Below, piece after piece: positions 7,004-18,156 of a stretch of DNA of 64,000 bases; position 1 is the first letter of the stretch, and each line of letters opens with the position of its first letter. The position numbers were made by a program, and so were the translations under genes. The notes beneath the pieces are model-generated. The model was not told where the DNA came from and did not search any database. It saw nothing but the letters and a program-made list of their open reading frames with translations. The stretch comes from CADEDH01 sp039201605 (GTDB lineage Bacteria > Actinomycetota > Acidimicrobiia > Acidimicrobiales > SZUA-35). The stretch lies in the NCBI GenBank assembly GCA_039201605.1, contig JBCCRO010000007.1, forward strand, positions 1-64,000, given 5' to 3'.

Positions 7004-9169
7004 ATGTCGATCGGCGACTGGGCCCTGCTGGGCACCGTGGTGGCGGCCGCCATCGGCGGCCTCGCCCCTCGATGGTCGGTGCGACTCGACGTGATCGCCG
7101 CCCTCTCGGCCACCGGCCTGCTGGTGGTGTTGGGTCGGCTGTTCGCCGTCGAGGCCTGGTCCTGGGCCTACGTGGCCGATCACGCTCGGCCCGGCACCAA
7201 CCCCTTCCTCCGGATGGCCGGCCTGTGGGCCGGGCCCGAGGGGTCGCTGTTGTTGTGGACGGCGATGGTGGCGTGGGCCGCCGTGATCGCCGCCTCCCTG
7301 GCCCCGCCCAACGCCGTGGCCTGGGTTCGGCGTGCCGGAGCGGGCCTGGTGGTCGGCTACGGGCTCGTTCTCCTGGTGACGGCTTCGCCCTTCGAACGAC
7401 TGCCGTTTCCGGCCAACGGCGGCCTCGGGCTCCAGCCGGTGCTCGAACATCCGGCGATGGTGTGGCACCCCCCGGTGCTCTACGCCGGCCTGATCGGCCT
7501 CCTGGTGTCGTGGCTTCTCGCCGTCGGCGCCGCCGTCGCCCCGACACCGGCGGTCGAGGATCGGTCGACAGCGCCCCTCGATGGGGCCAGCGTCCACGTC
7601 TCCTCCTCGTCAGCGGACGTCGGAGGTTCGCCGGGGCCGCTCGGTCTGGAATCTGGTCAGGCCGTCGTCACCGTGGCGACACCGCTCGCCCTGCTGACGG
7701 CCGGACTGCTAACCGGGGCGCTGTGGGCCAACGTCGAGCTGGGGTGGGGCGGCTTCTGGGCCTGGGATCCGATCGAGTCGGCCGGACTCGTGGCCTGGTT
7801 GGCCGGCGTCGGCCTCCTCCACGCCGTCCGCCGACCGGGTGCGGTGACGCCCGACCCGCGACTGGCCACAGCGCTGGCCCTGGCCCCCGGCCTCGCCGGC
7901 ATCGGGGCCACCACCGTCACCCGAATCGGGGTGGTGTCGTCGGTCCACGCCTTCGCCGATCGCCCCACCCTGCGGGTCGGCCTGCTGACGGTGGCCGGCT
8001 TGGCCACCGCCGCCACCCTGGTCGCCATCGCCCGGGCCGGTCTCGCCCGCACCACCGCCACCTCCGCCAACGCCACCGCCACTGCTGACCGCACCGCCGC
8101 CACCTCCGCCAACGCCACGAACCGCACCACCGCAACCGCCACCTCCGCCACCGCCACGGACCGCACCGCCACCGCCGCCTCCACCGGCGTTGCTGCGGAC
8201 CGCACCACTGCCACCGCCTCCACCGGCGTTGCTGCGGACCGCACCACTGCCACCGCCGGGCTCGGTCGACGGTCCGGGCCGGTGGCTGGTCGCCTGGCGG
8301 CCGTCGTGGTGTTGACGGCGGCTGCGGTGTTCGTCGCCGCCGGCACCTACGAGCCGGTGGTGGAGGCGGCCACCACCGGCGACCGCCTCGCCATCGCAGG
8401 CCGGTACTACACCCGACTCCTGTGGCCGCTGGTGATCCTGGGCGCCGCCTTCGCCGTCCGGGCCGACCGCCGACCGTGGGCCGCCGCCATCGGGGCGTGC
8501 ATCGGCGTGGTGGTCGCTCCGTGGTCGGCCGGTCCCTTCGCCCTCGCCGTGGCCGCCGCCGGTGGGGCCGTGGCCGGTTCGGCGGCGTCGCTCGCCGCCC
8601 GCCGTCGCCCCGGCGCACTGGCCCACCTCGGCGTGGGTGTGGCCCTCGTCGGTGTGGCCGGCACCGTCGCCACCACCTCCACCGTGGTCACCGCGCCGGT
8701 CGGCACCGAACTGCGCGTCGACGGTCACCCCCTGACCCACCGATCGATCGAACTGGACGACGGCATCGGGGTGACCGAGGCCGTGGCCACCCTCGACTAC
8801 GACGGCGTCGAACTGTCGCCCCGCCTCGTCGCCTTCGAACGCCGGTCGGTGTCGACGGCGGAGATGGCCCGCCACCGCTCCGGACTGGATGAGGTACAGG
8901 TGCTGCTGCTCGACGGCGACGCCGACTCCGCCCGCTACCGGGTCAATCGCCTACCCCGGCTCCACCTCTTCTGGCTCGGCGGCGCCCTGGTGGCGGTGGG
9001 CCTGGTTCAGCCCCGCCGACGCTTGCGGTCCAGAAGGGCCGACAGGGTCGACTCCTCGGAACCGTCGGGCGGCGCCGCCGACGACGGTGCGGACGAGGGC
9101 GTCGCGGCCTCGGTCGGCTCGGCCGAGGTGTCGGTGCCCGAGCCGACCTCAACCGAACCCCTACCTTGA
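7004..9169 (+). CDS. ccmF: CcmF/CcsA-family cytochrome c haem lyase
   Basis: The product has 721 residues and many membrane helices. It carries the haem-handling WWD motif (WGGFWAWDPIES, about 248-259), a conserved His segment (EHPAMVWHPPVLYAGL, about 145-160) and the early GPEGSLLLW loop of the CcmF family. CcmF attaches haem to apocytochrome c outside the membrane. Two oddities stand out: an Ala/Thr/Asn-rich insert of about 70 residues (about 350-423) with a 39-bp tandem duplication, and a hydrophilic C-terminal tail that overlaps the end of the convergent VWA gene by 163 bp. No other ccm gene is in the window. An alternative is that the protein ends functionally near residue 670. Confidence 0.85.
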   Translation: MSIGDWALLGTVVAAAIGGLAPRWSVRLDVIAALSATGLLVVLGRLFAVEAWSWAYVADHARPGTNPFLRMAGLWAGPEGSLLLWTAMVAWAAVIAASLAPPNAVAWVRRAGAGLVVGYGLVLLVTASPFERLPFPANGGLGLQPVLEHPAMVWHPPVLYAGLIGLLVSWLLAVGAAVAPTPAVEDRSTAPLDGASVHVSSSSADVGGSPGPLGLESGQAVVTVATPLALLTAGLLTGALWANVELGWGGFWAWDPIESAGLVAWLAGVGLLHAVRRPGAVTPDPRLATALALAPGLAGIGATTVTRIGVVSSVHAFADRPTLRVGLLTVAGLATAATLVAIARAGLARTTATSANATATADRTAATSANATNRTTATATSATATDRTATAASTGVAADRTTATASTGVAADRTTATAGLGRRSGPVAGRLAAVVVLTAAAVFVAAGTYEPVVEAATTGDRLAIAGRYYTRLLWPLVILGAAFAVRADRRPWAAAIGACIGVVVAPWSAGPFALAVAAAGGAVAGSAASLAARRRPGALAHLGVGVALVGVAGTVATTSTVVTAPVGTELRVDGHPLTHRSIELDDGIGVTEAVATLDYDGVELSPRLVAFERRSVSTAEMARHRSGLDEVQVLLLDGDADSARYRVNRLPRLHLFWLGGALVAVGLVQPRRRLRSRRADRVDSSEPSGGAADDGADEGVAASVGSAEVSVPEPTSTEPLP
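8175..8252 (+). repeat. 39-bp tandem duplication inside the CcmF-like gene
   Basis: Two adjacent 39-bp copies (about 8175-8213 and 8214-8252) each encode the 13 residues ASTGVAADRTTAT. They lie in a larger Thr/Ala/Asn low-complexity insert (about 8050-8270) between membrane helices. The unit preserves the reading frame, and a loop outside the haem-binding core could tolerate copy-number change. Confidence 0.8.
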
Positions 9170-12100
9170 CCGGCCGGGCCGGTCGGAGCGTCGCCCGCTC
9201 GGCCCGGTGGCGCAGCGGGCGCCGGAACCGACGTCGGCGCATCCGGTGGCGCCGTGGGGGGTGTGGTCGGCGGTGCGGCGGCCGACGTCGACGGCCCCCG
9301 GCCGGATGTGGCCTGCGGGGAGAGCTCGGGTTCGCTGAGGCGGGGGAGGCGACTGCGCAGCTCGGAGACGGTGTTCGCCGCCCGCTCGGCACCGACGGCC
9401 ACCGCCCCTCGGCGCCACGACAGGCGGCTGAGGGCGACGGCGACGGGCCAGGCCAGAACGGCGAAGAGCAGCAGCCATGGTCGCAGCTCGAGGCGGCGGG
9501 TACCGGGGCGGGTGCCGATGGCGTCGAAGGCCTCGCCCGGCGCGGGATCGATCCGGCCCCCGCTCACGGCGGCCAGGCCCTCCAACGGTGCCCGACCCAC
9601 CTCACGGGGGGCGTACTCGGCCGGGTAGGAGCGGGTGGTGAGGCCGACGCCGGACCACACCGTCTCCGAACCGTCGGTCACGGTGGCCCCGACGGCGTAG
9701 GTCCCGGCGTCGCCGGCGGGCACGGTGGCGGCGAAGGTGTCGCCGCTGATCCGCTCCAACTCCACCACGGTGGAGGTCCCGTCGGGGGCGGCCACGCTCA
9801 CCCGGGCCGTGGCGTCGTCGGGCCAGTCGTCGATCCCCTCGACCTCCAACTCCAGGCGACCGTCGACGATGCGGGCCTGGACCCCGCCGCCGTCGCCGGC
9901 GACGGGGAACGTGTCCTTCACCACCGCGGCCCAGAAGTCGGGGCTGCCCGACCAGCTGTCCCAGGGTGAGGCCCACCGCTCGCCCCCGTCGCTGGTCCAC
10001 GCCGTCACCCGGCCCAGACCGGGCCGCCACGAGGCCAGCAGCGGATCCTCGTCGGGCCCGATGCGAAGGTCGACGGTTGCCGTCGGCTTGGCCGTGGTGG
10101 CGACGTAGCCGAGCAGGGCGGGGGAGCTCGTGAGGCCCTGCACCGTGGCCCGGTTGGAGGTGAGGACGGGGAAGAACTCGCCCTCGTTGACGAAGTCCCG
10201 CGAGGCCAGCACCGCCTCGTTGACGATCAGCTCGGGGATCTGCTGCAGGTTGCGCCCGGGGTAGTAGCGACCGCCGCCGGCCTCGGCGATGGGGCGCAGG
10301 TCGTCGGCCGCTCCCTCGCCGGTGGCCACCACCGACACCGTGATGCCCTCGGCCGCCAGATCCGCCGCCTGCTCCTCCACCGTCAGCAGGGCGCCCGGCT
10401 CGGTGAAGCCGTCGGAGAAGAAGATGATGTGCTTGAGGCTGGCGTCGGACTCCCGGAGGGCCTCGGCCGCGGTGAGCAGGCCGGTGTCGACGAACGTCGG
10501 GCCGTCGGGCACGATCTGGCTCAGGCCGTCCTCGATCGTCTGCTGATCGGGCGAGGCCTGCAGATCGATGACCCACCGGTCGCTGGCGTCCATGGTGAGC
10601 ACGCCCACCTCGTCGGTGGCGGCCAGGGCGGCAATGGCCTCGGCCGCCGCCGTGCGGGCGATGGCGGTCTTCGACACGCCGCCGTCCACCCGGTTGCCCC
10701 CGCCCAGGCCGTTCTGCCCCTCTTCGTCGCAGTGGCAGGCCCCCATCGAGCCGCTGGAGTCGATGGCGAGCACCTCGGCCACGCTCTGGCGGCGAAGGGG
10801 GTCGGTGATCTCGCTGATCACCGGGAGCAGCTCCTCGAGGTCGGTGTTGCGGTAGCCGCCCAGGGCGTAGGAGTGGGTGCCGCCGACCACCACCAGCCCA
10901 CGGCCCAGGTCGCGGACCGACGCCGTCAGGGCCGACACCTGCCCGTCGCTCAGGTCGCGGCGGTCCACGTCGAGCAGCAGCACCGACGAGTAGCGGGTGA
11001 GTTCGTCGAGGGCGGGGAACGACGCCGGCGACACCACGTCGACCGTCAACCCGCCCGCCTCCAGCGTGGCGGCCATCACCTCGCCCGCCCCGGCACCCGT
11101 GGTCCCCTCCACCAGGAGGACGCGGTCGGCACCCTGCACGGGGACGGCGGCGAAACCGATGTCGTTGGCGGCCACGGCGTCGCCCGGCCCGCTCACGTCC
11201 ACCTGGTAGCGAAGCACCCCGTCGGCGGTCGCGGTGTCGGTGAACCGGACGGTGTTGTTCCCGGCGTCGAGCTCGACGGTGCGGACCTCGATGACCTCGT
11301 CTCCTCGCCGCAGCGTGATCTCGGCCGGGCCGGCGGCGGGGGCCACCAGCCGGACGTCGATGCTCACCTGCTCGCCCTGTCGGGCCACCGAAGGCACGTC
11401 GATCCCGGCCACGGCCACGTCCGATCCGGCCGTCGGTTCGATGACGACCACGTCGACCGGGATCCCGTCGCCGGCCAGCCGATCGATCTCGGCCGCGGCG
11501 TCGCCGGTGGTGGGCCGACCGTCGCTGAGCAGGACCAGACGGCCCCGGGCGTCGTTGGGCACGGTGGCGGCGCCCAGGCGGAGGGCGGCGGCCAGGTCGG
11601 TGCCGGCGGCGTCGACCTGCACGCTCACCCCGTCGAAGGCCGGGTCGGCGGCGATCAGGGTCTCCAGGCGGGCGTCGTTGCCGAACACCACCACCCCGGC
11701 CCGGGTGTCGTCGGGTTGGGTGGCCAGGGCCTCGCTCACCAGCCCGACCGCCTGGGCTCGACCGGCCGCCGTCATCGAGTCGCTGGCGTCGACCAGGAAC
11801 ACGGTGGCCACGTCGTCGGCCGACCGGTCGAACGAGGGCGCAAGCAACGCCACCAACACGGCGGCCGCCACCGCCACCCGCAACGCCACCGCCGCCCGCC
11901 ACTGCCGGGGCCCGACACCGACCCGGCGCCGGGCGAGCAGGTACTCGGCCACCAGCACCGCCACCAGCACCAGCACCACGGGCCACAGCCACGGCACCTG
12001 CCCCCGATCGCGCACGGCGTCCGCATCCCCGAAGGCGGCCTCGAAGGGCAGGTCGACGGCGGGGGCCACGGCCGACTCGCCCCGGTCGGTGCCGACCGCC

Positions 12101-13719
12101 ACCGTGATCAGATCCCGCCCCTCCTGGGCCACCCGCCAGAAACCGATCCGGTCGGCGGTGGGGAAGGCCGAGCCGGGGGCGATCGTCTCCGAGGTGCCGT
12201 CGGGGGCGGTGATCGTCGCCTCGAATCGGGGGTCGATCGGCAGGTCGTCGCCGACCACCAGTCGGGCCGGCGGGGTCACCGCGCCCGACAGGCTGCCGAG
12301 GGCCCGGTCGAACAGGACGGGGAAGGCGATGTCGAGGGGAAGGGTGGACTCGGCCAGGCCGAAGGCCAGGAAGACGGTGGGGGCCGGGTCGTCGAGGCGG
12401 ACCAGCAGCGGCGCCCCCTCCGCCCCCAGCAGCACCTCGGCCCCCGGTGGCGGGTCGACCCGGATGGCCTCGGCCACGAACAGCGCCGACAGGTCGAGGC
12501 CCGAGAGCAGCGGGTCGTTGCCGTCGACCAGGGCCACCACCGGTTGTTCGACGGTGCCGTTCGGGGTGATGCCCCGCACCTCGCCGGTGGGGGCGATGGC
12601 CAGCACCGGCAGGTCGACGGTGTCGGGGACCGCCACCCCCGCCGCCACCACCACGTCCACATCGGCATCGATCTCGGCCGGGACGACCTCGGCCCGGGTC
12701 ACCTCGACGGCGGGGCTGGCGGCCAGGGCGGCGGCGATGAAGGAGTCGTCGGGGCCGACCCACAGCACGTCGATCTCCGAGCGGGTGGACACGGTGGCCA
12801 CGGCCCGGTCGTCGAGGGCGAGGGCGTCCTCCCCTTCGAGGAAGGCCTCGAACAGCTCGCCCTGGGGCACCGCGAACGACAGGTTGGCCACCCCGCCGGG
12901 CTCCAGCTCGATCGTCTCGCTCACCACGGTCACCCCGTCCACGTCGAGGCGGACGTCCTGGGTGACGGCGGGGCCGCCGAAGTGGGCCACGGTGAGGCGG
13001 GCCAGGAGACCGGAGGCCCCGGGCTCGATCGTGAGCTGGGTGATGCCCCGGTTGGTGGCCGACGAACCGACCGCCTCGTACTGGGTGCCGACCGGGGCCG
13101 CCCGGAGGTCGGCGGGGGCGATGCCGCCGTCGGAGATGAACACGGTGCGGGTGTCCCGCTCGCCGGTGTCGAGGCCGGCGGCCAGGGCGAAGGCGGCGGC
13201 GAAGTCGCCGGTGGTGTCGTCGGCCCGGATCCCGTCAACGGCTGCGGCGAAGGCGTCCTCGTCGGCGGAGCCGGTCAGCAGGGCCCGGGCCCGGCTGCCG
13301 GCCACAATGACGGTGGCCTCACCGCCCTCGGGCAGCTGGGCCCGCAGCTCCTTGGCCCGCTCCCGGGCCAGGGCCATACGGTCGGGGTCGCCGTCGAAGG
13401 ACTGCATCGAGGCCGAGGCGTCGAGGACGAACACCGTGTGCTCGGCCAACAGGGCGTCGGTGAGGCGGACCGGTCGGGCCATCAGCAGCCCGAGCAGGAG
13501 CACGGCCAGGAGCTGGGCCGCCAACAGCCACGACGGGATCAGCCGCTGCCACGGGGTGGCCGCCGACACCGGCCGGGTGACCTGGCGCCACAGGTAGATG
13601 GCGGCCACCGTGGCCTGAACCCGGCGGGGCCGGAGGACGTGGAGGGCCAGGATCGGGACGGCCAGAAGCCACCACCACAGCCCGGCCGGGTTGGCCAGCG
13701 TCCAGTCGCCGATCGTCAC
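9007..13719 (-). CDS. Giant membrane protein with three von Willebrand A domains and a GATase-like domain
   Basis: The product has 1570 residues from a GTG. In order: BatA-type N-terminal helices (LANPAGLWWWLLAVPILALH), VWA domain 1 with the metal site DASASM (about 95-200), a beta-rich region, membrane helices about 573-630, VWA domain 2 (DASDSM, about 640-760), a class I glutamine amidotransferase-like domain (about 860-970), VWA domain 3 (DSSGSM followed by an unusual CHCDEE, about 980-1150), a last membrane helix about 1410-1435, and a Pro/Ala/Thr-rich tail. It looks like a tandem fusion of two Bat-type proteins. It is last in the MoxR operon, 15 bp after the DUF58 gene, and probably works with the MoxR ATPase in envelope protein assembly. 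Its 3' end overlaps the ccmF-like gene. Confidence 0.85.
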   Translation of the reverse strand: MTIGDWTLANPAGLWWWLLAVPILALHVLRPRRVQATVAAIYLWRQVTRPVSAATPWQRLIPSWLLAAQLLAVLLLGLLMARPVRLTDALLAEHTVFVLDASASMQSFDGDPDRMALARERAKELRAQLPEGGEATVIVAGSRARALLTGSADEDAFAAAVDGIRADDTTGDFAAAFALAAGLDTGERDTRTVFISDGGIAPADLRAAPVGTQYEAVGSSATNRGITQLTIEPGASGLLARLTVAHFGGPAVTQDVRLDVDGVTVVSETIELEPGGVANLSFAVPQGELFEAFLEGEDALALDDRAVATVSTRSEIDVLWVGPDDSFIAAALAASPAVEVTRAEVVPAEIDADVDVVVAAGVAVPDTVDLPVLAIAPTGEVRGITPNGTVEQPVVALVDGNDPLLSGLDLSALFVAEAIRVDPPPGAEVLLGAEGAPLLVRLDDPAPTVFLAFGLAESTLPLDIAFPVLFDRALGSLSGAVTPPARLVVGDDLPIDPRFEATITAPDGTSETIAPGSAFPTADRIGFWRVAQEGRDLITVAVGTDRGESAVAPAVDLPFEAAFGDADAVRDRGQVPWLWPVVLVLVAVLVAEYLLARRRVGVGPRQWRAAVALRVAVAAAVLVALLAPSFDRSADDVATVFLVDASDSMTAAGRAQAVGLVSEALATQPDDTRAGVVVFGNDARLETLIAADPAFDGVSVQVDAAGTDLAAALRLGAATVPNDARGRLVLLSDGRPTTGDAAAEIDRLAGDGIPVDVVVIEPTAGSDVAVAGIDVPSVARQGEQVSIDVRLVAPAAGPAEITLRRGDEVIEVRTVELDAGNNTVRFTDTATADGVLRYQVDVSGPGDAVAANDIGFAAVPVQGADRVLLVEGTTGAGAGEVMAATLEAGGLTVDVVSPASFPALDELTRYSSVLLLDVDRRDLSDGQVSALTASVRDLGRGLVVVGGTHSYALGGYRNTDLEELLPVISEITDPLRRQSVAEVLAIDSSGSMGACHCDEEGQNGLGGGNRVDGGVSKTAIARTAAAEAIAALAATDEVGVLTMDASDRWVIDLQASPDQQTIEDGLSQIVPDGPTFVDTGLLTAAEALRESDASLKHIIFFSDGFTEPGALLTVEEQAADLAAEGITVSVVATGEGAADDLRPIAEAGGGRYYPGRNLQQIPELIVNEAVLASRDFVNEGEFFPVLTSNRATVQGLTSSPALLGYVATTAKPTATVDLRIGPDEDPLLASWRPGLGRVTAWTSDGGERWASPWDSWSGSPDFWAAVVKDTFPVAGDGGGVQARIVDGRLELEVEGIDDWPDDATARVSVAAPDGTSTVVELERISGDTFAATVPAGDAGTYAVGATVTDGSETVWSGVGLTTRSYPAEYAPREVGRAPLEGLAAVSGGRIDPAPGEAFDAIGTRPGTRRLELRPWLLLFAVLAWPVAVALSRLSWRRGAVAVGAERAANTVSELRSRLPRLSEPELSPQATSGRGPSTSAAAPPTTPPTAPPDAPTSVPAPAAPPGRAGDAPTGPAGQGRGSVEVGSGTDTSAEPTEAATPSSAPSSAAPPDGSEESTLSALLDRKRRRG

Positions 13720-13734
13720 CGACCAACCACCCGA

Positions 13735-14585
13735 CTACCGGAGGACCCCGGCGTCGCGGGCCCGACCGAGCACGACCTCTTCCAGATCGTCGGTGGTCAG
13801 CACCCGCACGTAGCGGCCGCCGACGGCCCGGACCCGACCGGCGACGTCGTCGCTCCACCGGCGGGCCAGGGCTCGGTAGTCGTCGAGCACCGAGGCCGAC
13901 AGCGACACCTCGACCCGGGCCCCCGACTCGACGTCGACCAGCTCGACGTCGCCGGTGACCGCCGGGTCGAGATCGGTGGGGTCGAGCACGTGGGCCACCA
14001 CCAGCTCGCCCCTACGGGCGGGGAGGCGCGACACGCCGTCGTCCCACTCCGGGGTGAGCAGGTCGGACAGGACCACCGTCATCCCCGGCGGGCCCGGTTG
14101 GCTGAGCACGTGGTCGGCGGCGTCGGCGAAGCGGGTCTCGCCTGCGGCGTCGATGGCCGACAGTCGGTCGAACAGGGCGCCGGTGGCGGCCCGACCCCGG
14201 AGGCGCTCGTCGGCGCGAGGCTGGGAGAACGTGTGGACGGTCACCACGTCGCGCCGGACCAGGGCGGTGAAGCCGAGGGCGGCGGCCAGCTCGACGGCCC
14301 GGGTCAGCTTGGGGCCCGCCATCGAGGCCGAGTTGTCGATCAGGAGCCGCAGGGTCAGATCGTCCTCGGCGTCGAACAGCTTGATCAGCAGCCGGTCGAA
14401 CCGGGCCAGGGCGGCCAGGTCGAGACGGCGCAGATCATCGCCCGGGTAGTAGTCCCGGAAGTCGGCGAAGTCGAGCGACGACCCGTGACGGGGGGAGCGG
14501 TGCTCGCCCGACAGTCCGCCGGCCAGGCGCCGACGGTTGGCCAACTGCAACCGCTCCAGGCGGGCCAGCAACCCGGGGCTCAGGA

Positions 14586-14589
<4 letters not shown>
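13735..14589 (-). CDS. DUF58-domain protein (MoxR partner)
   Basis: The product has 284 residues. The DUF58 signature is DFRDYYPGDDLRRLD near residue 45, followed by a VWA-like fold with LLIDNSASMAG and VVLSDLLTP. DUF58 proteins are regular neighbours of MoxR-type AAA+ ATPases. The GTG at 14589 overlaps the moxR stop (GTGA). No membrane helix is visible, so it is probably cytoplasmic and bridges the ATPase to the VWA membrane protein; that role is inference. Confidence 0.88.
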
Positions 14590-15625
<1,036 letters not shown>

Positions 15626-15629
<4 letters not shown>

Positions 15630-17191
15630 TGGGAGAGGAGGTCGAAGTAGTCGCCGACCAGCTCCTGCTGATCGGCCGGGAGCTGTTGGGCGTCGGCCGC
15701 CTCCGTCGCCCGCCGGGTGTAGTCGGCCACCACCTCCGACAGCGGCACCTGGGCCAGGGAGGCGGTGGTCGGCCCGTCGCCCTCGCCGATCACCTCGGCG
15801 GCGTCGCCGGTTGGGGTGCCGCCCAGCGGGGTCTCGTCGGTGGCTTCGGCGGTGTCGACCACGGTGGCCCGCTGGTCGTCGTTGGTGTCGATGCGGGGCT
15901 GGTCGGTTCCGCCGGGGGTGCCGACGCCGCCCTGACCTTCACCGGTGCCGCCCTGGGCCCCGCCGACCTCGCCCTGGGCCCCGTCGCCGCCCTGGCCCTG
16001 CCCGGCTCCCTGGCCTTGTCCCTGTCCGGCGCCCTGGCCGTCGCCGTCACCGTCGCCGTCACCTTGGCCCTGGCCGTCACCGGATCCCTCGCCCTGGCCT
16101 TCGCCGGCTCCCTGGCCCGAGCCCTCGGTGGCGGCCTGGGCCTCGGCCAGGGCGGCTGCCGCCTGATCGAGGTTGAGCTGACCGTCGACGGCGGCGTTGG
16201 CCGCCCCCTGGGCCTGGGCCGCCTCGCCGAGGGCGGCCTGGGCGCCGGGTACGTCTCCCGAGGCCAGGGCTTCGGCCGCCTCGGCTAGCGCCGCCGCCAC
16301 CTCGGGGCTGCCCAGCTCCTGGGTGGCGGCCAGGTCGGCCAGTCGTTCGGCCAGCGCCTCCTGCTCCTCCGCCGTCAGCCCGTCGAGTTCCTCGGCCGCC
16401 GCCGCCAGCTGCTCGGCCGCCGACTCGCCCGCCTCGGCGATGGGGCGTTGGGCCAGGCTCCGCTCCAACCCCTGGGCCGCCGCCTGTTGGGCCGCCAGGT
16501 TGTCGGATCGTCGAGCGTCGAGGGCGTCCTGGGCCTCGGCCAGCGCCTCCTGGGCCGCCTCGAGATCGTCGGCTTGGCGCAGTTCTTCGGCCGCCGCCAG
16601 CAGCTCGGCCACCGCCGGATCCTCGGCCCCGTCGGGGAGCTCCTCGGCCAGGGCCTCGGCCTCCTCGGTCAGCTGCTCGGCCAGGGCGTCGAGCAGGGCC
16701 CGGGTCTCGGCCCGCTCGGCCCGGATCCCGTCCTGCGGGTTGGGGGCGACGGCGAGGCCGACGGCGCCGACGGCGAGGACGGCGGCCACCAGCCACCGTC
16801 GACCGTAGGGTCGGAAGGGGGCGGCCGTCGCCGGGTCGGCGCCCGCAGCCAACGACTCGGCCCGGGTGGCGATGCGCTCCCCGAAGGAACCCTCCAACCG
16901 TTCGAACTGGAGGGCGGCGGCGAAGGAGTCATGGGTGGCGAGACCGCGGTCGGCCGCCCGGGCCACCACCGGGAGGGGCAGGCGCTGGATCGCGGCGGCG
17001 ATCACCACCACCAGGAGGGCGGCCACCACGAGGGCGGCGGCCAGGGGCTCGGGCCAACCCCACGGGACGACCCGGCCGAGGGCCACCACCGCCAGGGCGG
17101 CGGCCACCACCCCGGGCGCCACCCAGGCCGTGGTGGCCCAGGCCCAGACCAGTCGCAGGCGACGGCGTAGGCGCGCCAGAAACCGACGCAC
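15626..17191 (-). CDS. DUF4175-like membrane protein with coiled coil and Gly/Gln linker
   Basis: The product has 521 residues. Two N-terminal membrane helices (about 15-75) and a third (about 135-155) are followed by a long Ala/Glu coiled coil, an extreme low-complexity Gly/Gln/Asp/Glu stretch (about 355-420) and a conserved C-terminus with QVPLSEVVADYTRRA and VGDYFDLL. That tail is typical of DUF4175-type proteins found with MoxR/ABC operons. The GTG start shares one base with the permease stop. Coiled coil and linker suggest an extended envelope scaffold; the function is unproven. Confidence 0.75.
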
Positions 17192-18156
17192 TACACCGAC
17201 AGTTCTCGTTGCGGGGCGCGCAGGCGACGAACGCCGATGATCCCGAAGACGGCGGCCACCAGCCCGATGCTCAGCAGCGAGCGGACCCAGATCGGCAGGA
17301 ACCCGGTGCCCGGCGGCTCGACCACCTGCCCGGTGCGGCCGTCGATGGCGACGTTGCCTTCGAACCAGACGTCCTCGTTGTCGAGCTGCGACTCGAGGAT
17401 CACCTGTTTGATCGGGCTGAACGGCCCGCTCTGGCTCCGACCGGTCTCCCCGGCGGCGTCGGCCACGGCGAGGAACGGGTTGAGGTAGAGGGCCTCGATC
17501 CGGGGTTCGACGAACTCGTCGGGGTTGCGGGCGTTCTCGAAGATCGCCACCACACCGAGCAGGATCACGGTGCCGAGCGTCAGGGCCAGAACGACGGCGT
17601 AGGCGGCGAGCGTCGCCGTCTGGGTCCGGCGGAACAGCGACGAGCAACCGACCCCGATCACCGCCATCAGGAACCCGATGGTCAAGAGGGTGGCCAGCGA
17701 CAACAGCACCTGGCTGAGCGAGATGCCACCGATCAGGTAGGGCACGGTGAGGATCGGGGCCGAGCCGACCACCAGGAGGAGCAGGAACACACTGGAGGCC
17801 AGCACCTTGCCCACGAAGATCTGGACCGGCCCCAGCATCGTCACCTGGAGCGGCACGAGTGTCTGGCGGTCGCGCTCGCCGGCGATGCTGCCGGCGCTGA
17901 GGCCGGGTACGAGGAACAGCAGCAGGATCAGCTCCGCCGCCAACACCCACTCGAACATCGACCGACCGGTGTTGCGGGTGAGGGCGGCGATCGGGTCGAA
18001 GGCGAACTGGTTGCTGGCCCGGTTGCCCTCGTAGGCCAGGAACATCACGCCGGCCAGGAGACCGAGGAACAGGGTGAGGATGATGAGCGAGCGGAGCGAC
18101 CGGCTCCGCTGGCGGAGCTCCCGGTCGAGCACCGGATTCACGGTGAAGGAACTCAC
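17191..18156 (-). CDS. ABC-2-type transporter permease
   Basis: The product has 321 residues with about six membrane helices. The N-terminus NPVLDRELRQRSRS and the AGERDRQTLVPLQVTMLGP segment are typical of ABC-2 permeases, which carry an amphipathic coupling region before the helices. A soluble loop of about 80 residues lies between the last two helices. It overlaps the ATPase gene upstream by 4 bp and the coiled-coil gene downstream by 1 bp. Cargo is unknown; the operon context points to an envelope substrate. Confidence 0.88.
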   Translation of the reverse strand: MSSFTVNPVLDRELRQRSRSLRSLIILTLFLGLLAGVMFLAYEGNRASNQFAFDPIAALTRNTGRSMFEWVLAAELILLLFLVPGLSAGSIAGERDRQTLVPLQVTMLGPVQIFVGKVLASSVFLLLLVVGSAPILTVPYLIGGISLSQVLLSLATLLTIGFLMAVIGVGCSSLFRRTQTATLAAYAVVLALTLGTVILLGVVAIFENARNPDEFVEPRIEALYLNPFLAVADAAGETGRSQSGPFSPIKQVILESQLDNEDVWFEGNVAIDGRTGQVVEPPGTGFLPIWVRSLLSIGLVAAVFGIIGVRRLRAPQRELSV

